NCBI GenBank assembly: GCA_046297395.1
Contig: JBKCNM010000042.1
Location: forward strand, 1-12,367
Source: JBEICQ01 sp046297395
GTDB lineage: Bacteria; Bacteroidota; Bacteroidia; UBA4408
Length of the DNA: 12,367 nt
Direction: 5' to 3'
Shown here: piece after piece, positions 1 through 7,383 of the stretch
How positions within the stretch are numbered: the stretch's first letter is position 1
Layout of the letters: the number at the start of each line of letters is the position of its first letter
Notes under the pieces: model-generated
Seen by the model: only the letters and a program-made list of their open reading frames with translations
The model's database searches: none
What the model was told of the DNA's origin: nothing
Program-made: the position numbers and the translations under genes

Positions 1-260
1 CGCATTTCCGTTTCACATGAAGGGTGGCTCAATTATTTTTTAACAGAGAGCTTCTGCCCATAAGTACCTGATTACAACATTATAAATTTACTTTTGTCAT
101 TCCTTCGGCGCTATTTTGCTGCAAAGCATCCAGCACAAACGGTTATTCATTTTGGCTTAGCAAAACAACACCTTGCCCGGCAAATAAAGATTCTAATGAT
201 GGGGCTGAAGAAGAGAAATAAAAACTTCCCTCCTCCCGGCAGGAAGAAAATTCGCGAAGC
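1..260. other. Non-coding stretch before the small ORF
   Basis: I see no convincing gene here. Frame +1 is open from base 1 to a TAA at 61-63, too short to call the end of an upstream gene. The stretch is AT-rich, contains one perfect TAnnTTTG box (listed separately), and runs into a purine-rich segment just before the ATG at 261. A CTTCC segment near 225 could pair with the GGAAG near 242, but this is weak. Confidence 0.5.
89..96 (+). promoter_or_regulatory. Candidate Bacteroidota -7 promoter box (TACTTTTG)
   Basis: TACTTTTG matches the Bacteroidota sigma-factor -7 consensus TAnnTTTG exactly. No TTG -33 element is visible at the usual 17-23 nt upstream. If used, transcription would begin near 102-104 and give the small ORF at 261 a leader of about 158 nt. 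An 8-mer with two free positions occurs often by chance in AT-rich DNA, so this is only a candidate. Confidence 0.28.
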
Positions 261-422
261 ATGAAAAAAATAAAAAAAACAGATTTGCTCTCCCTACTCA
301 AAGCCAAAAGAAGAAAAGAGTCTATGGCCCAGGGATTTTATGACGGCAGGTTCAAAGGCAAGGTAATTGAATCTGCCAAACACAAAAAACCCAAGCACAG
401 AAAACGAAACAATGAGGATTAA
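261..422 (+). CDS. Small, highly basic hypothetical protein (53 aa)
   Basis: An ATG-to-TAA reading frame of 53 codons. The product is very basic: 19 of 53 residues are Lys or Arg, with clusters at the N-terminus (MKKIKK), in the middle (KAKRRK) and at the C-terminus (KHKKPKHRKR). A central GFYDGRF segment looks like a conserved core. Bacteroidota genomes encode short basic proteins of this general look, and I infer membership by resemblance only; no function is known to me. Purine-rich AGGAAGAAAA lies about 10 nt before the ATG. It is convergent with the glycosyltransferase gene at 628. A longer antisense frame at 294-581 overlaps it but looks less protein-like. The basic composition would suit nucleic-acid or ribosome binding, but that is a guess. 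Confidence 0.5.
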   Translation: MKKIKKTDLLSLLKAKRRKESMAQGFYDGRFKGKVIESAKHKKPKHRKRNNED

Positions 423-562
423 TTCACTTGGGGAATGTAATGTTACTCCTGCACCAAGATAGATTACAGACAGGTAGAATTTCATATTCGTGGGAGTAAT
501 TTTTATGGTATATGATAAACAGAAATTCAATCCATGCGCACTACTCTCTTTTACCTGCATGT

Positions 563-592
563 AAAAAATAAAAGTAAGCACCTATGCTTGCA
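563..592 (-). terminator. Candidate intrinsic terminator of the GT39-like gene
   Basis: Read on the - strand, AAGCA-TAGG-TGCTT forms a 5-bp stem with a 4-nt loop (577-590). One mismatch and one further pair extend it, and a T-rich run (complement of 563-574) follows. It lies about 35 nt beyond the stop codon at 628-630. The stem is short and only partly GC, so strength is uncertain. Confidence 0.4.
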
Positions 593-627
593 AGGCGCAG
601 CTCAACGGCATTACAGTCGATTAATAA

Positions 628-2595
628 TCAATTACCCAATAAAGGTTTGTAAAGCCAGATATGCTTGTTTTGACTGTTTGTTCGCATAAACTTTTTGCCT
701 CCATATTCTATGTACTCTTTATCAATTGTAGTAGAGACAATACAATCCAGATCCTTACGCATTGAGGGAAGATCTTTTGTGGCATTAGAAACGAAGATGT
801 GCAACGGATGCAACTCTTGCTTATAGATATTGCAAAACAAAGGATACTCCCAGTCATCTTCACCAAGGATGAGTCCAATGTTTTTACACTGGTTTTCTTC
901 AATACCCGAAAGCACAAGGCTGTATTCCCCGGCATCTTGTAAGCGGTTATTGGCAAAATACTTTTTATACCGTTCATCATTTACTTTAATGGGAGAAGTA
1001 ATTTGTCCCAGTCGAGAGTAATAATTTACTGTGACCAAAGGCCGCGTGAAGTTGAAGATAACAAGAGTAAAGACATAGAAAATGGCAAACGGCAGGAGGA
1101 GCGTAATGATTCTTTCCACCTTTTTATTGAAACTGATAACATAACAGATCAGTGGAACAGACAGCATAAACAGTGGTGTATGAAGCCTGGTATGCCAAGG
1201 TTGCCATTTGAGGTACCAGCAAAACAAAACACCCTGAAGCACCATCATGAGCATATACATGCCCACGAGTGTATCCATTTTCTTTTTTCGGAAAAACCCA
1301 AGGAGGAGCATACAAAAGGCAAAAAATCCAAGGAGCAAATGCAGCAAATTAGCAGCAAAATCCTCATGATTGGGAATATTGGGAGCCGCCGAATAAGGCA
1401 TGTTATTAAAATTTGTTTCCGGATTTCTAATGGCTATGCCTGCAATTGCATGCAGCTTGTAAACAATTCTGTCATAAATGATATTCACCGGATAAGGTCC
1501 CATGTGCAGCCCGATATTCTTGAGTATGTTGGATGCCAAAAGCATGGGCGTCATGGTTTCGTTGGAATACATCTTAGATTCTGATTTATTGATACCCAGC
1601 ACATGATCAGCCATCTGATAATTGCGGTAATAGTGACCTACATTAATCCCTATCGCCACAATCATTGCCAAGATTGAATACTTTAGATAGGAATAGTTTT
1701 TTTGCTTAACCATAAAAAGGAACATGCTCATGCCAAAAAGGGCGAGCATCGGAAACAGATACAAATAAGCAGTTCCTTTGGTGAGCATAGCAAGGCCTGC
1801 AGAAAAACCCAGAAACAAAAAATTTGCGAAGGAAGGAGACCCAGCAGCTTTTACAGAAAAGTAGAGCGTAGCCAGGATAAAGAAGGAAGCCACAACATCA
1901 TTTTGTGTGGCTGATGCTTGTAAAATTGCCTCAGGAAGTGCGATGGCCAAACCAAGGGCCAAAAATTTAAGTGAACGATTGAGTCCAAGCAGGTCGGCAA
2001 TGGCAAGAATAGCAAACAAGGAAAACAACAGAAAAAAGAACTGAACAGAATTAGAAAAAGTATCTCCAGCCTGCAAAATATTCACATGCATGATAAAAAA
2101 CTCAGCAAAAGGAGGCTGGTAAACCTGTCTGAAAATATGTGTGGGATAATGGTCAACCGATTGCCCACTAATCCAATTGGGTATGCGAGCCATGTGATAA
2201 GTCATCGAATCCCAGTTGTTGGGCGGATATACAACACCCTGGACAAACACAAGCAACAAAACCAGCATGCCTGCACCAAGCAAGAACTGATGGTATTTTG
2301 ACAAACCCCGCCAAGTAGTGACCAATGCCACACGATGCTGTTGTATGTATGGAACAAGTTTTTCCCTCTTGCTGTAGAGATAAATGCTACACATGAAAAA
2401 GAGGGAAGTCCATGCAAACAATAAGGATGAAAAATGCAGGACATGGAAAAATCCGGTAACTTCTGTAATCAAAACGAGTATGCCCGAAAACACAAGAACG
2501 GTTTTAAGCAAGGTTTCCTTATAGCCGGATGATTGATTTAATCCGATGATCAGAAAAAAGGAAACAAAAGATACCAGCAAGAGTGTAATAGCCAT
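628..2595 (-). CDS. Polytopic glycosyltransferase family 39-like membrane protein
   Basis: A 655-aa integral membrane protein with roughly ten or more hydrophobic segments and a soluble C-terminal tail of about 120 residues. Near residues 123-166 it has PPNNWDSMTYHMARI and HYPTHIFRQVYQPPFAEF, with an acidic residue (D129) in the first periplasmic loop. That layout is typical of GT-C lipid-phosphate-sugar transferases annotated as glycosyltransferase family 39 or ArnT/PMT-like. Members move a sugar from an undecaprenyl- or dolichyl-type carrier to an acceptor on the outer face of the inner membrane; the donor and acceptor here are unknown. I chose the ATG at 2595; a TTG six codons upstream (2613) is the alternative. 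The gene stands alone, about 290 nt from dprA, with no surface-polysaccharide genes adjacent. The family call is fairly sure, the substrate is not. Confidence 0.8.
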   Translation of the reverse strand: MAITLLLVSFVSFFLIIGLNQSSGYKETLLKTVLVFSGILVLITEVTGFFHVLHFSSLLFAWTSLFFMCSIYLYSKREKLVPYIQQHRVALVTTWRGLSKYHQFLLGAGMLVLLLVFVQGVVYPPNNWDSMTYHMARIPNWISGQSVDHYPTHIFRQVYQPPFAEFFIMHVNILQAGDTFSNSVQFFFLLFSLFAILAIADLLGLNRSLKFLALGLAIALPEAILQASATQNDVVASFFILATLYFSVKAAGSPSFANFLFLGFSAGLAMLTKGTAYLYLFPMLALFGMSMFLFMVKQKNYSYLKYSILAMIVAIGINVGHYYRNYQMADHVLGINKSESKMYSNETMTPMLLASNILKNIGLHMGPYPVNIIYDRIVYKLHAIAGIAIRNPETNFNNMPYSAAPNIPNHEDFAANLLHLLLGFFAFCMLLLGFFRKKKMDTLVGMYMLMMVLQGVLFCWYLKWQPWHTRLHTPLFMLSVPLICYVISFNKKVERIITLLLPFAIFYVFTLVIFNFTRPLVTVNYYSRLGQITSPIKVNDERYKKYFANNRLQDAGEYSLVLSGIEENQCKNIGLILGEDDWEYPLFCNIYKQELHPLHIFVSNATKDLPSMRKDLDCIVSTTIDKEYIEYGGKKFMRTNSQNKHIWLYKPLLGN

Positions 2596-2776
2596 GTGAT
2601 GTTGTTTTAACAAGTATACACATTCATTTCATTTGTCCTGCATTCAAAAGCCATAATTTCTTGCTTTTTCTAAAAGGTAAAATAGTGATGGTGCTTGCGA
2701 ATATTCCTTAATAAGAATGAGTGCTTGGCAAACTTATCTTCTTTATCCCGCAAATGAGAATGCGCAGCCACATGAT

Positions 2777-2868
2777 GCGTTAGCGATTGAAGCGGTTACT
2801 TTTTTGCAAAGCAAAAAAGTTTGAGCGGAAAGCGCGCCGCGGACGCTTGCAGCGTCCGCGGAACGCCC
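2777..2868 (-). ncRNA. Structured intergenic element with two hairpins in an outer stem
   Basis: Read from the - strand it begins GGGCGTT and ends TAACGC. GCGTT (2777-2781) pairs with AACGC (2862-2866) as an outer stem. Inside are two perfect hairpins: a 10-bp AC-T6-GC stem with an AAA loop (2798-2820), and a 10-bp GC-rich stem CCGCGGACGC/GCGTCCGCGG (2837-2861). Linkers such as GATTGAAGCGG and GAGCGGAAAGC resemble, from memory, a widespread Bacteroidota intergenic repeat or RNA, possibly the Rfam flavo-1 motif; that identity is unverified. It lies 16 nt beyond the dprA stop in the transcript direction, so it could also end or stabilise the dprA mRNA. The geometry is seen in the sequence; the RNA function is inference. 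Confidence 0.5.
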
Positions 2869-2884
2869 AAAACTACTTGTCATT

Positions 2885-4015
2885 TTAAATACCGTAAACA
2901 TTGCAGGAAAACCTGCTGCCCGGCAAACTTTTTACCATGCCTTTTAACTCGAGTGTGAGCATGATGCCGTTGAGCCTTGCAATGGTGATGCCCGTTTGTT
3001 CCGATAAAATGTCAACATGCAGTGATTCGTGAGGCAACAATGTTTTCACCAGCTTTTCTTCCTCCGGTGTCATCACCGCAAAAAGCTGCGCCTGGGTATC
3101 CTTTTTTTTTCTTTGCTCCTCAGGAGACGGCCATAGCAGCGTTTGTGCCACCTCTGTGCCTGAGGTGACAAGCGCAGCCTGGTGGTTGCGGATGAGTTGA
3201 TTGCAGCCCACAGAATAGGACTGACCCACTTTCCCTGGCACTGCCAGTACATCGCGATTGTATCCCTGCGCCAAATCAGCGGTGATGAGTGCACCTCCTT
3301 TTATTGCCGATTCAATCACAAGCACGGCATCCACCATTCCGGCCACGATGCGGTTGCGCTTCACAAAGTTTTCTCTGTCGGGAATGGTTCCGCTGTTGAA
3401 GTCACTCACCAAACCTCCGTTGTTATACATTCTGCGTACATACTTTTTATGCGAACCGGGATATATTTTATCCAAACCATGGGCCACAGCCGCAATGGTT
3501 TGTAATCCGTTTTCGAGGGCTGCGCGGTGTGCATGTATATCCACTCCATAGGCAAGTCCGCTTACAATCAAGGGTTGCCAGGGCATGAGTTCGGAGAGAA
3601 AGGCCTGTGTGCAATCTATGCCATAGGGCGTGATGTTGCGTGTGCCCACTACACCCAATGCAAAAGGAACATCAGCTTGAATGTTGCCTGCTGCATACAA
3701 AACCACCGGTCCGTCGGCACATAATTTTAAACGACGGGGATACTCTTTTTCATAATACACCCAAGCCATGATTCGGTTTGCTTCAATGAATTTTAACTCT
3801 TGCTCTGCTCTTTGCATGGCCTCCTTCCGGTGTTTCACAAGCGAGGACGAGAGAAAACTGCCAAAGCCGCTAAGCTGCTCCAGTGCAGCAGCTTTGGAAA
3901 GGATGACTTCCCGGGCAGAACCCATGGCAGAGATGCACTTTTTGATGTGAACATCGCCCATTCCGGGGATCAGGTTAAGGGCTATGCAAGCCTGTAATTC
4001 ATCGCAGGTTAACAT
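2885..4015 (-). CDS. dprA: DNA-processing protein DprA (Smf), RecA loader
   Basis: DprA binds incoming single-stranded DNA in the cytoplasm during natural transformation and loads RecA on it. The 376-aa product has the full family layout: an N-terminal helix-hairpin-helix/SAM-like region (about residues 1-60), then the Rossmann-like DprA core with GTRNITPYG (124-132), VSGLAYGVDIHAH (151-163), GLDKIYPG (180-187), FVKRNRIVAG (217-226) and VPGKVGQSYSVGCNQLI (259-275). A C-terminal winged-helix domain (about 318-370) matches longer DprA proteins. The ATG at 4015 gives a standard N-terminus. It follows obgE after 109 nt containing a possible terminator, so it may have its own promoter. No other competence gene is in the window; dprA is also widespread in bacteria not known to be transformable. 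Confidence 0.96.
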   Translation of the reverse strand: MLTCDELQACIALNLIPGMGDVHIKKCISAMGSAREVILSKAAALEQLSGFGSFLSSSLVKHRKEAMQRAEQELKFIEANRIMAWVYYEKEYPRRLKLCADGPVVLYAAGNIQADVPFALGVVGTRNITPYGIDCTQAFLSELMPWQPLIVSGLAYGVDIHAHRAALENGLQTIAAVAHGLDKIYPGSHKKYVRRMYNNGGLVSDFNSGTIPDRENFVKRNRIVAGMVDAVLVIESAIKGGALITADLAQGYNRDVLAVPGKVGQSYSVGCNQLIRNHQAALVTSGTEVAQTLLWPSPEEQRKKKDTQAQLFAVMTPEEEKLVKTLLPHESLHVDILSEQTGITIARLNGIMLTLELKGMVKSLPGSRFSCNVYGI

Positions 4016-4070
4016 TATTTATACAATAGAATACTTAAGAAAATAAAAAGCGAAAAGTAAGCGAAAACAG

Positions 4071-4115
4071 AGGGGCATAAATGCAAGCCCCTTCAGATTT
4101 CAACAGCGTGTTGAA
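4071..4115 (-). terminator. Two hairpins after obgE, possible terminator
   Basis: Downstream of the obgE stop in the - direction come TTCAACA-CGC-TGTTGAA (4099-4115, 7-bp stem) and then AGGGGC...GCCCCT (4071-4092), whose middle can also pair GCAT/ATGC. The next bases on the - strand are T-rich but interrupted (CTGTTTTCGCTTACTTTTCGC). Termination or processing between obgE and dprA is plausible; the lack of an unbroken T run lowers confidence. Confidence 0.35.
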
Positions 4116-4124
4116 GGATATTTT

Positions 4125-5132
4125 TTACTGCGCATGTTTGTCTGCCTCAATCGTATTCCAGAGCAAATCCTTAAGTTCGGGTATGCCTTTGCCACTCACT
4201 GATGAGATAAAGACATAGGGGATTTTCTTGGGCAGTGTGCGTTTCATCAGCTTTTCGAGTTCCGCATCTATCATGTCGCACTTGGTAATGGCCAGCACCC
4301 TTTTTTTATTCAGCAGTTCTGGATTAAACAATTCCAGTTCGCGGAGAAGAATGCGGTATTCTTTGGCAATTTCGGCTGTGTCGGCAGGAATCATAAACAG
4401 CAGCACAGCATTGCGCTCGATGTGTTTTAAAAAGCGGTGACCGAGTCCTTTTCCTGCATGGGCACCTTCGATGATGCCGGGAATATCGGCCATCACAAAG
4501 GATCGATAGTCGCGATACTTCACAATACCAAGATTGGGAACAAGGGTAGTAAAAGGATAATCGGCAATCTCAGGTTTGGCCGCGGTGACCACACTGAGCA
4601 AGGTGGATTTGCCCGCATTGGGGAACCCAACCAGACCCACATCGGCAAGCACTTTTAACTCCAATATTTTCCAGGAAGTGATTCCTTCCTCACCGGGTTG
4701 AGCAAAGCGAGGTGTTTGCATGGTGGCCGATTTAAAATGGTTGTTGCCCATGCCTCCCCTGCCCCCGGGTACCCAAATCACTTCTTGTCCGTCTTCGGTA
4801 ATCTCAAGTTCAACTTCTCCTGTTTCCACATCTCGCGCAACAGTTCCCAGAGGAACTTCCAGGATCTGATCAATGCCCTGTCGGCCGGTTTTAAGTGCAC
4901 TGGAACCATTGGTGCCGGGCTCTGCAATCACATGCTTTCGGTATTTGAGGTGAAGGAGGGTCCACAACTGTTTGTTGCCCTTTAAAATGATATGTCCTCC
5001 CCTGCCCCCATCTCCACCGTCGGGCCCACCTTTGGCAGTTTTTTTATCGCGGTGAAAATGCACCGATCCTGCGCCCCCTTTTCCGGAGCGACAGCAAATT
5101 TTTACATAGTCAACAAAATTGGTTTCAGGCAT
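4125..5132 (-). CDS. obgE: GTPase Obg (CgtA), ribosome-assembly GTPase
   Basis: Obg is an essential cytoplasmic GTPase that acts on the large ribosomal subunit and links growth to (p)ppGpp. The 335-aa product has the Gly-rich Obg fold at residues 1-155 (GKGGAGSVHFHRDK, GGPDGGDGGRGG, GGRGGMGN). The G domain follows: G1 GFPNAGKST (169-177), switch I DYPFTTLVPNLG (191-202), G3 DIPG (216-219), G4 TKCD (283-286) and G5 SSVSGKG (310-316). It ends without the OCT tail seen in some Gram-positive Obg proteins. G4 has Thr in place of the usual Asn of NKxD; I believe related Obg proteins share this, but it deserves a check. Its ATG shares one base with the adk stop (TGATG), implying translational coupling. 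Confidence 0.97.
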   Translation of the reverse strand: MPETNFVDYVKICCRSGKGGAGSVHFHRDKKTAKGGPDGGDGGRGGHIILKGNKQLWTLLHLKYRKHVIAEPGTNGSSALKTGRQGIDQILEVPLGTVARDVETGEVELEITEDGQEVIWVPGGRGGMGNNHFKSATMQTPRFAQPGEEGITSWKILELKVLADVGLVGFPNAGKSTLLSVVTAAKPEIADYPFTTLVPNLGIVKYRDYRSFVMADIPGIIEGAHAGKGLGHRFLKHIERNAVLLFMIPADTAEIAKEYRILLRELELFNPELLNKKRVLAITKCDMIDAELEKLMKRTLPKKIPYVFISSVSGKGIPELKDLLWNTIEADKHAQ

Positions 5133-5707
5133 CAGGACAATGCGTCAATTACCCCACAGATGTTGGAAAAAATTTCATCAACACTTCCGATACCATGCAC
5201 AGAACGAAGCTTATCTTGTTTTTGGTAATACGCTTTTAAGGGATAGGTTTTATTGTTGTATTCGTTGATACGGTTTTCAATGATATCGGTATTGGCATCA
5301 TCTGCTCTTCCGCTTACTGCACCTCTTGAAAGCAACCTTTTAATGAGTTCTTCTTTTTCCACCTCCAGTGAAATCATGGCATGGATCTTTGTATGGTGCG
5401 ACTCCAGCAGTTTGTCGAGGGCTTCTGCCTGGGCAGTGGTACGCGGAAATCCGTCGAAAATAAAACCTTTGGTACCGGGGTTTTCGCTTACCTTTTTGCC
5501 AATCATGCCAATCACCACTTCATCAGGAACAAGTGCTCCGGCATCCATGAGTTTTTTGGCAGTAAGTCCCAGTTCGGTACCCATAGCAATTTCACCTCTC
5601 AGCAAATCGCCTGTAGAGAGGTGTACAAAATTGTATTTTGCAATCAGCTTTTCGCTTTGGGTTCCTTTGCCTGCACCGGGAGGCCCGAACAATACAATGT
5701 TTACCAT
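5132..5707 (-). CDS. adk: Adenylate kinase (short-LID type)
   Basis: Catalyses ATP + AMP to 2 ADP in the cytoplasm. The 191-aa product starts MVNIVLFGPPGAGKGTQ, putting the P-loop at residues 8-16. It also has STGDLLR (31-37, AMP site), DGFPRT (85-90), SRGAVSGRADD (127-137) and TYPLKAYY (154-161). The LID between R124 and R134 is short and has no zinc cysteines, so this is the short, about 190-aa form. The reading frame stays open upstream to 5827, but I take the ATG at 5707: homologues begin directly before the first beta-strand, and a TAnnTTTG box sits just upstream. The gene starts the adk-obgE operon and is divergent from the FAD dehydrogenase gene. Confidence 0.97.
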   Translation of the reverse strand: MVNIVLFGPPGAGKGTQSEKLIAKYNFVHLSTGDLLRGEIAMGTELGLTAKKLMDAGALVPDEVVIGMIGKKVSENPGTKGFIFDGFPRTTAQAEALDKLLESHHTKIHAMISLEVEKEELIKRLLSRGAVSGRADDANTDIIENRINEYNNKTYPLKAYYQKQDKLRSVHGIGSVDEIFSNICGVIDALS

Positions 5708-5724
5708 GTTTCTTCCGTAAGCTG

Positions 5725-5732
5725 CAAAAGTA
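5725..5732 (-). promoter_or_regulatory. Candidate -7 promoter box for adk-obgE
   Basis: On the - strand TACTTTTG fits TAnnTTTG exactly and ends 17 nt before the adk ATG, so transcription would begin near 5718 with a leader of about 11 nt. No clear TTG -33 element is seen at 17-23 nt. The position between divergent genes supports it. Confidence 0.42.
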
Positions 5733-5752
5733 ATCAAATCCGCAGGATACGA

Positions 5753-5760
5753 TACATTTG
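5753..5760 (+). promoter_or_regulatory. Candidate -7 promoter box for the FAD dehydrogenase-mqnA operon
   Basis: TACATTTG fits TAnnTTTG exactly and lies 17 nt before the TTG start at 5778; a start site near 5766 would give a leader of about 12 nt. No clear -33 element. With the adk box only 20 nt away on the other strand, two polymerases could hardly bind at once. Confidence 0.4.
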
Positions 5761-5777
5761 CAGGCGCTTTAAGAAGA

Positions 5778-7376
5778 TTGCCACTAATTGTTGACATAAG
5801 AATTCCTGCAAGCCACAGCCTGAGCAAGGAATGGATAGACGCCTACCTAAGGAAGCAAGGGCAGGCGGGCAGCTCTTTTCCTGTGCGTTCATTCAGGATT
5901 CTCAGAGAGAGCATTGATGCCCGGGGGAAAACCATTTTCAGGCAATTGAGGGTAGAGATTTTTGGGCATGAAGAAACACCTCTTCCCCTTTCTTCCGAGG
6001 CCTATACTTGTAGAATTTTACCTGCCGGAGCTCCGGTTGTAATTGTGGTGGGTGCAGGGCCGGCAGGCCTTTTTGCAGCCCTGCAACTTTTGCATGCCGG
6101 CATTCGTCCGGTAGTAGTGGAACGCGGCAAAACAGTAAGGGAAAGACGAAGAGACCTTGCAGCCATTACCCGCAAGCAGGTGGTAAATCCAAACTCCAAT
6201 TACTGTTTCGGAGAAGGAGGAGCCGGTACATATTCGGATGGTAAACTCTATACACGCAGCAACAAACGGGGCGATATCCATAAGATCCTGCAATGGCTGG
6301 TGGGTTTTGGTGCTGATGCCTCAATACTCACACTTGCCCATCCGCATATAGGAACCAACAAACTTCCGGGCATCATCGAAAATATAAGAACACATATTGC
6401 TGCGCATGGTGGTCAATTTTTGTTTGATCATCTGCTGACTGATTTTCATGCTTCGGATAAAGAGATTACTGCTCACATGCTTCACATACAGAACGGATCG
6501 GAAGTTTCATTGAGCGGAAAAGCACTCATCCTGGCAACCGGACATTCTGCATCAGACATTTACACGCTGATGCAGAAAAAAGCCCTGCAAATCCAATCTA
6601 AGCCCTTTGCACTTGGGGTGAGAATTGAGCATCCTCAGGTACTCATCGACCGCATGCAATACCATTGCAGCAGCGACAAGGAGGTGACAGAAAAAAGAAA
6701 ATTCCTTCCGGCAGCAAGCTATTCCTGGACTGAACAGGCCGGTGAAAAAGCGGTGTATTCGTTCTGCATGTGTCCGGGAGGAATTATTGCTCCCTGTGCA
6801 ACTGAAGCAGAACAGGTAGTTACCAACGGTTGGTCACCTTCGGGAAGAAACAACCGGTATGCCAACTCGGGTGTTGTTGTTACCGTGGATGAATCAGATT
6901 TTGCAGAACATGCAGAAAAAGGACCCCTGCAGGGTTTGTTTTATCAAAGAGCAGTAGAGCGAACTGCTTGGGAAGCAGGAGGACAAACGCTGGTGGCACC
7001 TGCACAAAGACTCAGTGATTTTTTAGAAGGCAAAACATCCGTTTCACTTCCTTCTTGCTCTTATTTTCCCGGAATACGCTCGGTGCCCATGTGGGAGGTG
7101 CTTCCCGAAAGAGTGTGGAAAGCCTTGCGCATGGGATTGCAACAGCACGGTAAAAAAAATCCGCTTTACCTCACAGCTGAGGCGGTGATGGTGGCAACGG
7201 AATCGCGCACCTCTACACCGGTAAGGATTCCCCGCGACCAGGAAAAAGGAAGCCATCCCCAAATGCCCTTGCTGTTTCCTTGCGGAGAAGGAGCGGGATA
7301 TGCAGGAGGCATTATGTCGGCTGCCATCGATGGAATCAATACCGCAGAAAAAATCATCCGCTTGCTAAACCACTGA
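5778..7376 (+). CDS. FAD-dependent dehydrogenase, COG2509 family
   Basis: A 532-aa flavoprotein. After an N-terminal region of about 85 residues come the dinucleotide-binding motif VVGAGPAGLFA (90-100), FGEGGAGTYSDGKLYTR (144-160), LATGHSASD (252-260), a Cys-rich FCMCPGG (329-335), and a C-terminal FAD-binding CGEGAGYAGGI (502-512). These are hallmarks of the uncharacterised COG2509 FAD-dependent dehydrogenases; the substrate is unknown. It is probably cytoplasmic, with no signal peptide or membrane segment. The frame has no ATG or GTG between the in-frame TAA at 5718 and the conserved domain, so initiation is probably TTG at 5778 (AAGAAGA just before). It lies 7 nt from mqnA, so the two are surely cotranscribed; a redox role near quinone metabolism is possible but only inferred. 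Confidence 0.9.
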   Translation: MPLIVDIRIPASHSLSKEWIDAYLRKQGQAGSSFPVRSFRILRESIDARGKTIFRQLRVEIFGHEETPLPLSSEAYTCRILPAGAPVVIVVGAGPAGLFAALQLLHAGIRPVVVERGKTVRERRRDLAAITRKQVVNPNSNYCFGEGGAGTYSDGKLYTRSNKRGDIHKILQWLVGFGADASILTLAHPHIGTNKLPGIIENIRTHIAAHGGQFLFDHLLTDFHASDKEITAHMLHIQNGSEVSLSGKALILATGHSASDIYTLMQKKALQIQSKPFALGVRIEHPQVLIDRMQYHCSSDKEVTEKRKFLPAASYSWTEQAGEKAVYSFCMCPGGIIAPCATEAEQVVTNGWSPSGRNNRYANSGVVVTVDESDFAEHAEKGPLQGLFYQRAVERTAWEAGGQTLVAPAQRLSDFLEGKTSVSLPSCSYFPGIRSVPMWEVLPERVWKALRMGLQQHGKKNPLYLTAEAVMVATESRTSTPVRIPRDQEKGSHPQMPLLFPCGEGAGYAGGIMSAAIDGINTAEKIIRLLNH

Positions 7377-7383
7377 TACAACC

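Noticed and set aside
1..63. 3' end of an upstream + strand gene (21 codons ending TAA at 61-63)
   Set aside because: A frame this short is open by chance in about four of ten cases, and I recognise no motif in it.
294..581. 95-codon - strand frame opposite the small basic ORF
   Set aside because: It has no recognisable domain, contains the candidate terminator at its start and overlaps the more protein-like + strand ORF.
1003..1584. 193-codon + strand frame
   Set aside because: It lies wholly antisense to the GT39-like gene, whose protein has clear family motifs; composition (many His, Lys, Gln) fits a shadow frame.
5708..5827. 40-residue N-terminal extension of adenylate kinase
   Set aside because: It would overlap the divergent gene and its promoter, and the kinase fold begins at the ATG at 5707.
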